Under the pieces are notes generated by a model, which saw nothing but the letters and a program-made list of their open reading frames with translations, was not told the DNA's origin and made no database searches. A stretch of 64,000 nucleotides of DNA from Euwallacea fornicatus (Eukaryota > Arthropoda > Insecta > Coleoptera > Curculionidae), in NCBI RefSeq assembly GCF_040115645.1, contig NC_089557.1:2046001-2110000 (forward strand). Reading direction: 5' to 3'. Each line of letters starts with the position of its first letter. Within the stretch, counting starts at the first letter, position 1. The translations under genes were made by a program, and so were the position numbers. Below are positions 36,491 through 47,622 of the stretch, piece after piece.

Positions 36491-38852
36491 GAAAATCAGG
36501 CCATAAACCACCTACAGCATCTGTCAGCACTCGCCGGTATCTAGGCCGGTCTTGTCACAGAAACTAAAATCATATGACTTTTATTACTTTCAGCTGATGT
36601 AGGTACTACTAATAATCGTAAGCGTAAAATTAGAAACGGGCTCTCCTGCCAACGCTAAATTAACCGAAATACGCCGACATTATCCTGAGCTATAAAAAAA
36701 GATTTTTGTCACGCAAGGTCAATGTTACAAAATGCGTCAGAGATACCAAGGATTTCTTCTCGGATGCCAGATGCCAGATTCGGGCCTGATTAGAGCAGCC
36801 GCAATGTTTGGAAACCGGAACGTGATCCAGATTGACACTTCCTTCAACACGGGCACTCGAAAGGTAGTGCGCGCACACTTTGCACACGCATATCGGTGCG
36901 CAAAGTCTTCATCAGACGAGTGGAATTCGTTTGATGACGCCCAAAAATGCGGTGGCCTTCACGTGTTTAGGAAATGAACTGCGAGAGCCACACGCTAAGT
37001 GGGCACTTCAGGTTCACTAGGAACTGTAAGTGGTTCTAGACCGCCTAGAGACAAATGGTGCTGCTGGAAACTGGTTCCCGAAACCGAATTTGGATGTACG
37101 ATATTGGGGAGTTTTCGCCGCGTTTTCCCGATGTTTATGGCACAGAACAAAGGCAACGTTCCGCTATTGTTGCGCCAAGTCCGCCGTCCTTTGGTGTGTT
37201 TAATTAGCGAGAGGCGGTTTTTAAGAAGACGTTTTTCCGACCATAACTGAATTTCACTGCTTTTCCGAGGCGGCGCCTTCGAAAGGACCAACTTTGACGC
37301 ATCGTAACGCTTTTGGTAGGCTCACAGATGGCGGGTACACCCATTAGGTGTCCTAAGCTTCTCTAATCTCATCCTCGTTCATGGACAACCGCTTTTTTTA
37401 CGCGCGGCCACAACAGTCAATTGTTAAAGTCATTTCCACGTAAAAATCAGTAGGCGGGATTTACGACTGCGACTCGACCTGAAACTAATCGAGCAGGCTG
37501 GTGCTAAATCGGTACCAAAAACAGAAGACTGTGCTTGGCAAAAAAAACAAAAGGTTCACGATGGTGCCTATTTTGTATGCGGAAGAGTGGCGGTTTCGGG
37601 TGAACGGCAGGAGTTTGTGATCGGGGAATTAAGTTTTTTGGGAATTTCTCTTTTGGCTGCTAAAACCGATATTAAGATTTTTAATGTAAAAGTTCGATCT
37701 GGTCTGGGTAGAACGAGGTGAACATGTGATGACCAGCAAAGGGTGGAGGGAGGGCTGGCCGTAGTACGCGCGAGACGAGCCATCTGCTAAAAGGTCATAA
37801 AGGAAAGAAAATATAAAACATTCCATGGTGGCCGTTAAAGAAGTAATTTGAAGTGAAAGGAAAAGGAATACGTTCAATGTTGTCAATCAAGGTTAATGTT
37901 GCTTCGCAATATCTTCACTTCCACTAGGGGCGAAATGTCGAACAAGTCATTAATTCAGGTTAGTTCAGGTTAGTTCATCTCAACCATAAGGAAGTGGGTA
38001 ATGATCAAACATACGAGGTCGGTTAAATTGTAGAAAATATGAGTCAAAAATATGCCGTTTTAAAATTTTAAAAAATTCAGGGGACTATCGGAGATATTAA
38101 AAAAAAAACGAACTTTTGAAAAAAACGTTTTCGCTCTTTCCTCGAATTATTCTGAGGGACCATTCGAGGTGATTGACACTTCATCATTGCAACCTTTTCT
38201 CTTCTACCACGTGGCGATGTGTTATTCGAAATCCGACGTTGCGGTTTTTTACAGCCATCATCAACATCGGTTTTTCTTGCGGGTTCCGTCTTGAGGATTT
38301 GTCTCCTATCGAAGCAGCGATAACCGATGAACCTTGTCGAATGCGAAGTTGAATGTTCAAAAATCAATATTTCGTAATTCTGCAAAAGAGAAAATTCCAG
38401 ATATCAGTTTTCTGTGAATTCTCAGTAATTTATTATCGACGCAATTAGTGATTTTGCAAAAACCAGGCGGATACCAATTTCTTCTCCACGAATTTTTGCG
38501 ATTCCTAGAATATCCTATTGGACGTTCTACGTGTTAGATTTGGCGATCAACGGCGAATTCACCCCGATTCCTACGAAATCGCAATTTCGTAATTCTAACG
38601 GCAAATATCACCAATTCACAATGAATTTCCACTCCTTCGCAGTCCACACACTGAGTCATTTTACAAATTAATTGTTACGGGAGGTTTCCTAGAATATGCA
38701 GAATTAAAATTAGGATTTCTCTACGATTGTTGGAGCGGCCATTTGCAAATTGTGATTTGCTCGAATTCCAAGAATCTCTTCTTCAACGGACTTTACAAAT
38801 AATTGGTTTCCATTTAAGCTGGTCCCATTTTTTGGACGGAAGCTCGTCACGC

Positions 38853-39108
38853 ATTGGTATCCCTATGACGTCAGTTCGTCACGAGAGATGCATCATACGG
38901 GGATGCAATGTTCGCACAAAAGACGTACGAGCCACCATGGATTAGCGCCCCTTTGACGTCAGTTGGTCGCCAGACGTACGTAATATGACGGAGCAATCGT
39001 CGCACATAAGCCAGAAGGACCGCCACGAATTGGTGCCCCTATGACGTCACTTCGTCGCCAGGGATGCATCGCGCAATCGTCGCACATACACCATAAGAGC
39101 CGCCATGG
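38853..39108. repeat. 88-bp tandem repeat, one CRE palindrome per unit
   Basis: Three units start at 38853, 38941 and 39029 with ATTGGT/ATTAGC words; a fourth start at 39109 closes a shortened third unit. Each carries a perfect CRE TGACGTCA (38866-38873, 38954-38961, 39042-39049), spaced exactly 88 bp. Other shared words are GCATC and CGCACATA. Confidence 0.9.
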
Positions 39109-40232
39109 ATTAGTGTCATATTTGCCGAATAAGGGTCAATAATCAGATTAAGACACCGCTATTTCCAGATGTTCTAGGCCGCTGGTGCCGATAAGAGTTC
39201 GAATGATAAGTCCACTTAAGTAAAACTGATTTTTGGCAAATTTGCCATACGGTTTCATGAGCAAAACATAAATTCTCTGCCAGCATTGTGGTAGCAGAAC
39301 TTTCACTTAAAAATATAGGTTCAAGATCACCCAAGTATTACGTTATAGAAAACACTTCCTTGTTTTGTTATAATGGATACCTTTTGCACCGTCGCTTTCT
39401 TTTTAAACAGCGGTAGATCTGATGGGTTTATTATTACACTACTTGATAATATTATACACTCGTAATATTCAGTTAATTTAAATCTGCAATGCAAGAATTG
39501 TTACCATTGTGTGGCACACTGGTTGCTTTCCATCCTCTAAAGAAACCCATTCCAGCGCTACTACATACGCACCATCCAATCTATTTCACAATCAATATTA
39601 ATTTTTGCATATTTATTAAGGGTAATTAATTTAAAGTTCAGTAATCGAGCCGTTACTACAAAATTCCGATCGAAAGGTATAACTTTCTCCGTGAAATGAT
39701 TTCTTCCGGGATTGAGACACAGTCTGTGGTTCACGTTTAAGGCAGTGTTTCAAATCATTATTGTTGTGTAGCAACTCGCTTCAAGGAACCAGAGAATAAA
39801 AAAATTTGCTTGCATTCGTAGGTACCCAAGACGGTAATATATTTAGAAATAATAGGTTTTTTCCTGCTATATCAAGCTACGATTTCCCGCAGTAGCGTAC
39901 AAAAATTTATGCCATCATTGTGTTGTATATGGAGGACTGATTACCATGATTACCTAGGTGTTTGCCCATGAAAGAATGCTTCATAAATCTAGGATTTGGC
40001 CAAGGCCTCAGACACTGCTGCACTGGAACCTCTTTCAACTCTTTGCACTTGTTAGCAGCGGATTCCTACACACCATGTGCAACCCAACAACAACTATTAT
40101 AAAATCCGTGTGTTTACCCACAACAACACAGAGCAAGGACAAATCGATGAATGAGATTCATTTACACATCACTGGGTCAACCGTTTATGCATTGGTCATT
40201 CCTAAACCCATCACCAAATAATGGCAAATTAC

Positions 40233-40444
40233 CGTTCATGTAAACGTGCTGCCGCCATAGCTGCTGGTACTGTGACCATCTATGCGCGTCCTGAACATCC
40301 GGGGTTCCGTTGGTACCCTGCAGGCCTGCCTGGACGTGGGTGAGAGTACCCTGCATCACTCCCACCGCCACGGGGTGTCCCGACACGGGGGCTACAGGGC
40401 TGTTCGCCACCTGGGGCTGTTGTGGTGGTAACTGATATTCCATC
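40233..40444 (-). CDS. Pdp1: Candidate alternative N-terminal exon of Pdp1
   Basis: The minus frame from ATG 40443-40441 (A at -3, G at +4, a strong start context) reads 70 codons: MEYQLPPQQPQVANSPVAPV, a Gly/Val/Gln-rich middle, then DAHRWSQYQQLWRQHVYMN. It ends at donor AACG|GTAATT, phase 1, which matches the phase-1 acceptor proposed at 25756. A possible acceptor TTCAG lies just before the ATG, so the piece may be internal instead. Biased composition, a protein-like end and phase agreement support a coding exon. Assignment to Pdp1 is inference from strand, position and phase; Drosophila Pdp1 is known to use several alternative first exons. Confidence 0.55.
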
Positions 40445-40450
40445 CTGAAT

Positions 40451-40555
40451 TCATCGGGGGAGAAGGTCAAAGGGTGGTTCGGTATGTTGCCCCTCTTTTG
40501 ATTTGGTTAAAGCGTGATTGAGTGCAGGCAACGGGGGAAAGTTTAAATCCTCCAT
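40451..40555 (-). other. Upstream ORF ahead of the 40.4-kb start
   Basis: ATG at 40555-40553 opens 34 codons (beginning MEDLNFPPLPALNHALTKS) ending at TGA 40453-40451, leaving 7 nt before the main ATG. If this is a first exon, the uORF could limit or gate translation of the main frame. It may instead be part of a coding exon with a different splice. Confidence 0.3.
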
Positions 40556-40847
40556 GAGTTTAAACCATTCGTAAATTTAAACCTGTCACGAATTTAAACC
40601 CACACCACCCAACATACGGGTGGAAATCCAGACTTTTTTCTACCTTCGATATAGAGCAATTTAGGTTCGGAATTTGAAAATACATATTTTCCGACTTCCA
40701 GAATGAGTATTACGATAAAGTAAATCTTTTCACGAAACTGAAATTCCTGGAGTGGTGACTTATCTGGTGGAGCCTTTCCATGGATTTAAATGTAATCGAT
40801 ACTACTCCTTCATGTTCACATATCTAGTTTTTTATGTCTAATAAAAT

Positions 40848-41190
40848 ATACAGGGTGATTCATCATTATGGTTCGTCCCTTTAATTTATTTACAATTTTA
40901 GATGAAAATTGAAATAAAACTGTACACAGAGATCCAAAGGTTTCCGCATAAATTTATTTAAAACTGTTGTGATGTTTTTTTAATGAAAATGCTCGAACAA
41001 ATAAATTTTGTTCTTTAGTTCAGGTCAGTTCCTGGTCATTTTTTTGACAACGCCATTTACGGCATATCAAAAGTTTCCAAGAGTTGCACCTTCCTTCTCA
41101 GTTAACTGATTTTTGTAACTCTCACCGCTTTGGAGTTCTTTTTATTTTGTTCTACTTTTGAATAATTATTATAATGGTCATCCTGTATAC
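40848..41190. mobile_element. Inverted-repeat element with ACAGGGTG-type ends
   Basis: The left end reads ATATACAGGGTGATTCATCA. The right end, read on the minus strand, gives GTATACAGGATGACCATTAT. These form imperfect terminal inverted repeats of about 20-25 bp enclosing about 300 bp of non-coding DNA. Family not named. Confidence 0.5.
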
Positions 41191-41304
41191 TTGTCTATCG
41201 TCTCAAAAAAAGTCAAAAATTAAAAATTGAGCCGATCGAGCATTTTCATTTAAAAAATCATATTATTTGAACGAGGTTAAGTGGGACTTTTTCATCTCGA
41301 TATA

Positions 41305-41432
41305 TACAGGGTGTTCCATTTTTTACGCTTAAAAATAGGTCTGGTTTCTTATAAAACCCCTATATGTACGAACACATTTCGCAATAGAAAAAGCGATGAA
41401 TGTAGCGTCGCTACAATCGGGAACACTCTGTA
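41305..41432. mobile_element. Short MITE, TACAGGGTGTTCC ends
   Basis: The left terminus TACAGGGTGTTCC (41305) is mirrored by TACAGAGTGTTCC read from 41432 on the minus strand. Length is 128 bp and it is non-coding. Another ACAGGGTG word begins 9 bp further on, at 41442. Confidence 0.65.
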
Positions 41433-41941
41433 TCAGTTTCTACAGGGTGACTAAAAATCCGTGGCAAACGTAAGTTCTTTTTAATGGAACATCGCCCATA
41501 TTGTTTTTTCTTTGCGTTCTATGAGCGATAGTCAATAGTTCCTGGGTAGCATATTACATCTCTATCTGCAACAGTTTTTCAAATAATGGAGACAAAGCCA
41601 GGAGAAAATTTTCCATTTCCGGTATTCCAAGAACTTGCAGATTCTGGATGCTTTGAGATGAACAAATCGATTTTCAACCACCATGTTCGAATAAAAATTA
41701 ATTTAAAAAAATGAAAAATTCCGATATTGACAAATTAATTATCTCAAAAACTGTTCTGACATGCTACACATGGTTTACTCAAAGTCGCCCTTAAAACGCA
41801 TGTACTTAGATAAGAGTAACCCTGTACCTGCTCACGGAGGATCACTATGTAAAAAATTTTGAACTCAACAGATTTGCTTTGGCATGGGTTCCATTGAAAG
41901 CACACCAGCGTCTCCGGAAACTTTAGATTAACCACCCTCCA

Positions 41942-42500
41942 AGGAACCCCGCGTTAGCTCGCACTCCACCACAACAGCTTATATCCAGCTTCCCTTATAT
42001 TCAAAGGAGCAACATAATCCGAACCACCTACTTTCTAGCGGGTACCACTAAACTCATGCCTGGCACATGCTATAACCGTAGCTCCCGCACTCTCGCTCTA
42101 GTTTGACCGGGTCGCGAGCCTGAGTCCAATCGCAGGATACTCGAAGTTGGGGCAGGATGAGTCCTTCGTCCTGCAGAATTCGACCGCGGGGGCGCCGTTC
42201 GCGCACTCACGAAGACCGAACTAGACTTTGGTGTGCGATCCTGCGAGCCGCCATCCTCTGGGGACCACTTCTTGAAGGGGGGGACTCACAACCGACCGAT
42301 TGGTGTAAGCACTCTCGCTTTTACCGGGTTTTTGCAAAAGCCGGAAATCTATCCGCGGTGCGACTGTGTGATGCTGACCGATTGTTTTAATTCTTTCTCT
42401 GTCTGTTGAAAGGCTGGAGGTAGGTAACGACCAGTGGCGTGCTCGCGGCTCTTCCGCACAGGTATCGCCATTTTATTATTTTTGGGAGCGTAAAAATTAT
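41942..42500. other. GC-rich tract, no gene called
   Basis: Markedly GC-richer than its surroundings, with CpG. A 77-codon plus ORF within has no recognisable domain. It lies directly 3' (minus direction) of the reverse-transcriptase remnant and could be part of the same retroelement or a SINE. I cannot tell which. Confidence 0.3.
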
Positions 42501-42528
42501 GTTTTTAAAAAGTGGAAGCAGATCGCAG

Positions 42529-42917
42529 CTAATGCCAAATTTTGGGTCTGGTACTCAGTTTGCAGCGCACACCACTTTTCAGCAATAGCAAGTTCACAAT
42601 AACCACGTTGTTAGAGTCGTTCGTATCCGGACTGTACCATGAAATTGTGGCCTCATCGGCGAACAACGTAAACTTACCGGAAATCAACATGCAAATCGTT
42701 GATATATTATCATAAAGAGGATCGGTCCGAGGACAGAGCCCTGAGACACTCCCCAATTTACCCTCGCCACCACCGAGAGTCGATTGCGATTTAGAATGCA
42801 TGGAAAACCATTGAATGGAGATATTAAACGACCGTGGAGATTTTCAGCAAAATTTTTCAGCTTTTGACATACCGTTTTTCGATCTAATATAGTGATATGA
42901 GCCTGGTGAATGACCAC
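42529..42917 (-). pseudogene. Non-LTR retrotransposon reverse-transcriptase remnant
   Basis: Two overlapping minus frames carry RT motifs in the right order. GVSQGSVLGPILF (motif B region) lies at about 42720-42757. Then, after a frameshift, FTLFADEATISW follows, matching the catalytic (F/Y)ADD box with the second Asp changed to Glu. Sequence before motif B resembles the RT fingers/palm but is eroded. Typical of jockey/CR1-type elements. It is dead, because of the frameshift and altered catalytic box. It was an RNA-templated DNA polymerase. Confidence 0.8.
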
Positions 42918-43884
42918 GGATACCTCAAATCCGCATCTTTAGGGATTGCACAGCACTTTCAAAATGGCAAAAACGGATAGAAATGTGCCCCCATATTTCC
43001 GAAACCAAAAGAAACGTTGTAGCCCAGTTTGCGTAGCATCGTAGACGATTCATTTCAGCTGTTTTTCGAGAAAATTACTCCACAACATCCCAAGATATCG
43101 GATTTTCAAATTTCCTCTGAATTCCGCCGGAATTTAAAATTTTCCGAAAATTTCAAAAGAGCTGCGGAATTTTTGTGATTTGCCTCTCACCACTAGGACC
43201 TCAAAACTGTAAGAGAAATAGAGTTCATATCGCAATTGTCCAGAAATTTATGCGCTTGAGGCCGTTGACCAGGAATCTGGAGTTTCGTGTTTTTTGGTCT
43301 TATGCTGATGCGTCACATTCCAGTAAGTGTTTACCTACGCCTCTGTCCAATATGGAAACAATACAGTGTATAAGCAATATTATCCTTAAAAGCTTTTCAA
43401 GATTGAGTCTATGTAAGTAAATTGAATGAAGGTATCTATCTTCATGCATGCGCCTCCTAAGGGGAAAACTCTATTTATTTCCCTATTAGACAAATTAAAT
43501 TATGTTTTCAAATTCTGATAACTCGGGTTCAACGCGTTCATACTTTTATACAGTTTCCACATCATGCGATATTCATATTTTTTCCTCAGATTCACTAAAA
43601 CGCTCGTATTATTCAATTCGAGTCGAAAAAAGAGCCTGCAACAATTTCAGTCCTTTCTTCTGGCAGTTCTGGTACTGCTTCGCGCTCGCACAAGTGAAAG
43701 TTGCGGGCAAAAGTGTTGAAAATGCCAGCCCGTCGTCGGTTTCATCGAAGGAGAGATAAATTGCGATTTTAACCAAAAATAATTGGAATGATTCGAAATT
43801 GGCGGAGCAGTCAACGACCGATCACTTTACCGAATCAAAAAATCAATCACTTATTTTGCGCAATAACCACTAAAATCGATTTAC

Positions 43885-43973
43885 CTGATGCATTCAGGTA
43901 CCTGATCTGGTTCCCCGAGGAAAAAATTTGTGTCGAAGCTATGCGCAGTTGGTTCCGCATTTCCTCATAGTAC
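43885..43973 (-). CDS. Pdp1: Duplicate candidate exon B (paired with 44.4-kb exon)
   Basis: Acceptor TATATTTTAG|GTACTA (43974) and donor CAG|GTAAAT (exon end 43885). The 89 nt, entered in phase 2 and left in phase 1, read YYEEMRNQLRIASTQIFSSG then NQIRYLNASG. This aligns without gaps to the 3' part of the 44.4-kb exon (69 of 88 nt identical, 18 of 29 residues). An internal ATG could also start a short isoform. Both copies keep an identical donor and about 60 nt of near-identical downstream intron. Belonging to Pdp1 is inferred from strand and exit phase. Confidence 0.45.
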
Positions 43974-44380
43974 CTAAAATATAGGTGCGCCAGGCCGTAC
44001 AGATGTTTTTCCCCAAAAACCAAGGCCAGCGACAGTGGTTAAATTTGAAATTCTACTTTTATTAAGAATGCGCCAAGTTTCTAATCTCATTGTGACAGTC
44101 AAACATAAAAAAAAAACATATGCGATCCATGGCGAGCAGAGATTTTTAATCCGTTGCAACAGCATATAGGTGCGGCAATGATTTGCAAATTTTCATTTTC
44201 ACGCGCCAACCCGTTTCATATTTCTCAGATGTGATGGTATAACCTGCATATTTCCATATAAAGAGTAGCAAATCCCCATCACATCTCACTTAAGTTTCTT
44301 CGAAAATGCATTACTGGACACTTCATCGAATCAAAAAATCAATCACTTAGTCTGTGCAATAACCATTAAAATCAATTTAC

Positions 44381-44585
44381 CTGATGCATTCAAGTATCTG
44401 CTATGGCTCCCCAAGGAAAAAATGGGCGTCGAATTTAATCGCGATGGGTTCCACGTCTCCTCATAGTACCCGTCCTCGTTGCAGCTGCCATAGCTTACAG
44501 GGCGCTGAGACGGATTGTGGTACCCGTCACTGTAATTTTCCCGAGGCCAATTGGGGCCCGAAATTTTAACACGCTGTGAAATGCG
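44381..44585 (-). CDS. Pdp1: Candidate upstream coding exon A, Tyr/Asn/Ser-rich
   Basis: Donor CAG|GTAAAT (exon end 44381, phase 1). The acceptor is either CTCAG|CGC (44585) or CACAG|CGT (44573), both phase 0. The frame encodes VKISGPNWPRENYSDGYHNP, SQRPVSYGSCNEDGYYEETW and STPIFSLGSHSRYLNAS. It looks like a disordered transactivation-type segment. A stop lies immediately upstream of the acceptors, so this is not a first exon unless a non-ATG start is used. The exit phase fits the 25756 acceptor. No domain is recognised; the Pdp1 link is inference. Confidence 0.5.
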
Positions 44586-46222
44586 CTGAGAGTCCAATAA
44601 TTAACCACGTTCTATTTCCTACTTGTATTGAGTCGAAACTGAGCTAGAGTGAGGGCAATAATTTGATTTAGTCATTTTGAACAGCTGAGCAAAAATTACC
44701 CAACAGTTTCAAATGACTAAATGACAATAGATTAATTCGTACACTGAGGGGGCACCTGCTCTAACGTTCTCCCAATTGATTATTGAACCTTAAATAGAGC
44801 ATTCGTCTCTCTGTATACGGTTATAGTCAAAAGTAGTCAATCTAGGAAAGCTACGACCCAATACCACTGTGTATCTATTCACGATTCGAGTAATCCGTAG
44901 TCACACAGCACAAGGTCACTCATACGCAGTGATATGGTTAAACCGCTTTTAAAATGCCGGCTAATCTCGGAATTAGATTGAAAACGTCCTTGATATCCAC
45001 AAGGAACTCGAACTGGAACTGAGCTTGATCTTCTGGAGTTCCGCAGGCTGAGGGGAAGCTCCATCAGGCCACGTCGTGTTTCACGTGAGTTCTTCATGCG
45101 ACACGACACGTGACCCGTCCCCGTGTTCGATTTCCAATTTCAGGCTGTTTTGCCGGATGATAAATCGAACTAACTTCCTTCTCCTTATGAGAAGCTCGCA
45201 CAAAAGTCCATTTAATGCAAAACGACTAATTACAAAAAGCGTATTCTTCAGATCTTCGGTTTATTCAAATCCGACACGGTTTATCTTAGCAGGCAGCGTA
45301 TATGCTCAAAGCGACGTTTCGCAATCATTGTTCTTCTTCCTGGCAATTTATATGTCGCTAAATTCACACAAATTTCAACCTTTGCGTTTGGGCTTCTGAA
45401 CAAAAGTGAAAGTATCAGGAAACGTAGGTGTCTTTCGGGTCGTGTGCTTTAAAATCATATGTAGGCCGAGCGGTGCACTTTCGCTCAGAATCGTGAATTT
45501 GAGTAGACATTTGATTTTCTGTTCAAAAAGTGGTGTTTTCCGTGGTCATTCGGCATCGCAGACCTCCAAATACGCCGCTTTCTTCAACAAAACTCGGACT
45601 GGTTTAGTTTTAGGAATTAATACCGGTACGGGCAGCGAAAAATGGAAATTTCTCTTAAAATGAAATGTTGTTCTGGGTTACTCAGGCATTTAAACTGCGG
45701 CAGGTTATTCGCCCATAGTTTCCTGCTTCAATAAATCACAAGCCAAGTCCTTTAGTGTACAGGACGATCGTTTTCCCAGTTTAAGCACGAGGATCCGGGT
45801 GTTATAATACTTAAGGGGTCAGTGGAATTCGGACGATCCTGTGTTATTTGGAGGTCCACACGATACCGTTTCGAAATCATCTAATTTCCGACTAATTTAG
45901 AACGCATTTAGGAATTTTATAACAAATATTTGATTTTTTCCTGCATTTATTTTATGAGAAAATAATTTTTTTGATGCGACTCTGGGCCCTGCAAACCCAA
46001 TCCAACCCCCTTTATATTCTGAATTCAAAACATATTGCCGCAGAAAACGAGTTTTTCTGCGAACGTGTGGTAATAAGCGAAATAAGTAACTCTTAACGCA
46101 CGGGCGTACGCAACGGGTTCTCCATAAAGTCATTGCGTGTTTTTCTATTCAGCTAGTTTAACTGCCTTAAATTGTTGCTCACTTCATTTGGACCTGCCAA
46201 CCTCCGATCCACCCTCTAAGCG
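44586..46222. other. Non-coding tract
   Basis: No gene supported. Two E-boxes (CACGTG) lie near 45.08 and 45.11 kb. Confidence 0.35.
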
Positions 46223-46807
46223 AGAAGAAGATGAAACTCATAAGAATAGGTGAAACATGGCTTGTCTATAACAATATCGTACGTAGAAGATGTTGAGCTA
46301 ACCGTAATGGAAAACCCAAACCACTCCGAAAGCGGATATTCACCAAAGAAAAGTTGTCTCATCCGCCTGGTGGGATTACAAAGGTGTCGTTTGTTTTGTA
46401 CTCCTTCCAAGGCACAAAACCTTTGACTAGGCTACGTGCTGTTATCAATTCGATAAATACACTAACGGAATCTACGAAAATTATCCAGAATTAGCCACTA
46501 GCACAAGTTTTGTGTTTCATCAAAATAATGCTAAAGCACATACAAGTTTACCTTCTGAAAATTTCTATAACTTGGATGTTGTGCCATATCCACTCTATTC
46601 CGCAAACCTGGCACCGTTAGATCATCATCTGTTTTGATCCCTGCAAAATGCTCTTCCTGGAAAAACCTTGACGATTGATGAAGATGTAAAGAGGCACTTC
46701 ACCGGTTGTTCGCCGAAACAGAATCTAATTTTTATGAGCACGGTATCATGAAACTGACCCTAAGATCGAAAAATGTTACTGAACTAAATGGGCGATACAT
46801 TATTTGA
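46223..46807 (+). pseudogene. Decayed mariner transposase
   Basis: Plus-strand frames carry mariner transposase words in order: KADIHQRKVVSSAWWDYKGV, then VFHQNNAKAHTSLPSENF, NLAPLDHHLF, SLQNALPGKT, and after a frameshift NFYEHGIMKL and NGRYII before a stop. In the DD34D triad the second Asp (HQDNA in active copies) is Asn here. The third (LAPxD) remains, and the first is not preserved. LF-stop-SLQ shows an Arg codon decayed to TGA. Frameshifts and the internal stop make it inactive. Terminal repeats were not found. Confidence 0.85.
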
Positions 46808-46895
46808 TAAAGTCTTAATTTTTAGTGAAAAGTTGTCTTTTATTTACATTGTCAAATACGCAATGACTCTGTGGACAGCTCTATATGTGGCAGTT

Positions 46896-46945
46896 ATGTA
46901 CAAGGCGATCACTTTTCGAGTTCGATCCCGGGGATCTAAAATATA
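46896..46945 (+). repeat. tRNA-like B-box fragment
   Basis: GAGTTCGATCCCGG resembles a pol III B box / T-arm. There is no complete cloverleaf. Possibly a SINE remnant. Confidence 0.2.
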
Positions 46946-47052
46946 TGAAGAGTTATAAAGTGGGACAAATTGCGTAATTTAGCTTAATGAATACACAGAT
47001 ATTAACTTAGCAAGCACGCAAAGTGATACTTTACCGTTCACTGAATAAATTA

Positions 47053-47135
47053 AAAAGAGATCACCCAGGGAGAATTGAACCCGCATCTCAGTCGTCACAG
47101 TGGAAATCTAACTCTATAACATCGTTGCAGATCTG
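47053..47135 (-). repeat. tRNA-derived SINE-like fragment
   Basis: On the minus strand there is a tRNA-like D-arm word (AGAGTTAGA), then an anticodon-arm-like stretch, then a B box GCGGGTTCAATTCTCCC and soon after a T-run that could end pol III transcription. The T stem does not pair well, so it is not a functional tRNA. Confidence 0.3.
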
Positions 47136-47463
47136 CGCATTATCACTTTCAAAATGGCCGCTACCTTTAAGGTTGCCTGACATTTCCTGACATTTTCTTG
47201 AGTATTATTATCGAAATTAACATCTTTTCGCTGTTTTGGATTCACGTTGAGCACAGCTGAGTTATTGGTAAGTTGCCTAATTAACTATTACAACAGTAAT
47301 AACAGCGAATAACTCTTTTAGTCAGAGTTGTTAACTGGGTTGTGTCTGCCGCTCATTTGTTTTCCCTGACAGACGCCTTAGCGTTTGTTTTCGCGACTAC
47401 TACTAGCGGTCAAGAAAAAATGAAACATAAATAAATCTAATTAATATTTATTTACTTACCCAT

Positions 47464-47622
47464 TTACAACACATGCTGAAAACGTCGATCATTATTTTCT
47501 AAATACGAATTAACTCTACGTTTCATATTATTAAAGACTCTAATGAGAGTCTGGGGAGAAACACTTTCACATTCTTGTCGAATTCTGTCCTTAAGGTTGT
47601 CAATTGTGTATATTGGAGTGTT
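47464..47622 (-). pseudogene. C-terminal remnant of a Tc1/mariner-like transposase
   Basis: The minus frame reads TPIYTIDNLKDRIRQECESV, then LIRVFNNMKRRVNSYLENND and RRFQHVL-stop (TAA 47466-47464). This is the characteristic tail of Tc1/mariner-superfamily DDE transposases in insects. Upstream, the expected catalytic third-acid region is broken by stops. It is an inactive fragment, unrelated in sequence to the mariner copy 0.7 kb to the left. Confidence 0.75.

Larger units (their letters stand above)
33363..40232 (-). other. Pdp1: Probable Pdp1 long intron, distal part
   Basis: No convincing exon. It contains a three-copy diverged repeat (35.2-36.5 kb), a (CT)n run at 36316-36335 and the 88-bp CRE-bearing tandem repeat (38.85-39.11 kb). 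Short ORFs have no recognised domains. Confidence 0.4.

Noticed and set aside
37940..37976. AGGTTAGTTC words repeated, reminiscent of insect telomeric TTAGG
   Set aside because: The unit is not TTAGG and only two copies occur.
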